Positions 63,846-64,000 of a stretch of DNA of 64,000 nucleotides are shown piece after piece. The notes under the pieces are model-generated. The model made no database searches and was not told the DNA's origin. It saw nothing but the letters and a program-made list of their open reading frames with translations. The stretch is from assembly GCA_023411265.1 (NCBI GenBank), contig JAEYOX010000063.1, positions 1-64,000 of the forward strand. The letters are read 5' to 3'. Position numbers and translations under genes: made by a program. Position 1 is the stretch's first letter; each line of letters opens with the position of its first letter. Origin of the DNA: Bacteroidota bacterium (GTDB taxonomy: Bacteria > Bacteroidota > Bacteroidia > Flavobacteriales > Weeksellaceae).

Positions 63846-64000
63846 ATGGAATTACTCTATTTGATGATCCTTTGCAGTGTTTCTTTAGCGGTAATATTTT
63901 TAATTATTTTTATTTACAATGCTATAAAGGGACAGTTTGACGATGACGAATCTCCCGCAGTCCGGATTTTGTTAGATAAAGATAATCCTGAAGAAAGAGG
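63846..64000 (+). CDS. ccoS: cbb3-type cytochrome oxidase assembly protein CcoS (partial)
   Basis: The reading frame runs off the window end after 51 codons. One transmembrane helix (about residues 5-26), then a short acidic tail QFDDDESPA, as in CcoS. CcoS is needed to load cofactors into the cbb3 oxidase. ccoN should follow outside the window. Confidence 0.85.
   Translation, partial: MELLYLMILCSVSLAVIFLIIFIYNAIKGQFDDDESPAVRILLDKDNPEER

Overview
The window is a chromosome segment from a member of the Bacteroidetes, class Flavobacteriia, most likely a Chryseobacterium-like Weeksellaceae. The assignment rests on several features. Many genes have TAnnTTTG promoter boxes, some with an upstream TTG, and Shine-Dalgarno sequences are scarce. 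Exported proteins carry type IX secretion (T9SS) C-terminal signals of types A and B. There is a SusC/SusD pair, a BshC (bacillithiol) enzyme, an ATP-type PEP carboxykinase, a GYDIA-type GHMP kinase, and the start of a cbb3-oxidase locus next to a Crp/Fnr regulator. The DNA is AT-rich and densely coding. No insertion sequence, prophage, integrase or CRISPR array was seen.

Layout. 0-3.4 kb: 3' part of tRNA-Trp, secE-nusG, then rplK-rplA-rplJ-rplL from its own consensus promoter; rpoB/rpoC do not follow. 3.5-5.1 kb: dinB and aroQ. 5.1-14 kb (minus strand): pckA; fabD with a GYDIA GHMP kinase; an outer-membrane porin-like protein, bshC and a LysM/periplasmic-binding fusion lipid-envelope protein. 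14-21.3 kb (minus): a nutrient-uptake block with a subtilisin-family T9SS peptidase, SusC, SusD and a Calx-beta-like lipoprotein, with an operator-like palindrome in the susC promoter. 21.3-26 kb (minus): rimP-nusA-infB, whose leader carries an intrinsic-terminator-like hairpin. 26.2-33.4 kb (plus): ugd-rfbB-(small exported protein)-rfbA, then carbonic anhydrase, a small exported peptide, a SulP anion transporter and a second carbonic anhydrase. 33.5-41.2 kb (minus): mfd followed by four paralogous lipoproteins and pth.

41.4-47.3 kb (plus) is the most accessory-looking part: two small lipoproteins, a bacterial GH3 enzyme, a small membrane protein, gene-poor stretches with inverted repeats, and a large T9SS type B surface protein. 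47.5-58.5 kb is mainly housekeeping: dnaB, rnhA, nitroreductase, nadB-nadC, a four-helix membrane protein, asd, a CDF cation exporter, a CD225/DUF2752 pair and aconitase. 58.5-64 kb has a minus-strand crp/fnr-panB-(membrane protein)-rluA-like cluster facing ccoI and the beginning of ccoS.

No complete new defence or mobile system is visible. The most promising observations are regulatory and organisational: Fnr-like TGA-N6-TCA boxes ahead of ccoI, ccoS and pckA at similar helical phase; the rimP-nusA-infB leader terminator; palindromes in the susC promoter and in the mfd/lipoprotein divergent region; a 16-bp-arm terminator whose T-tract is also the -7 box of the next gene; the four-member lipoprotein family behind mfd; and the separation of rplL from rpoBC.
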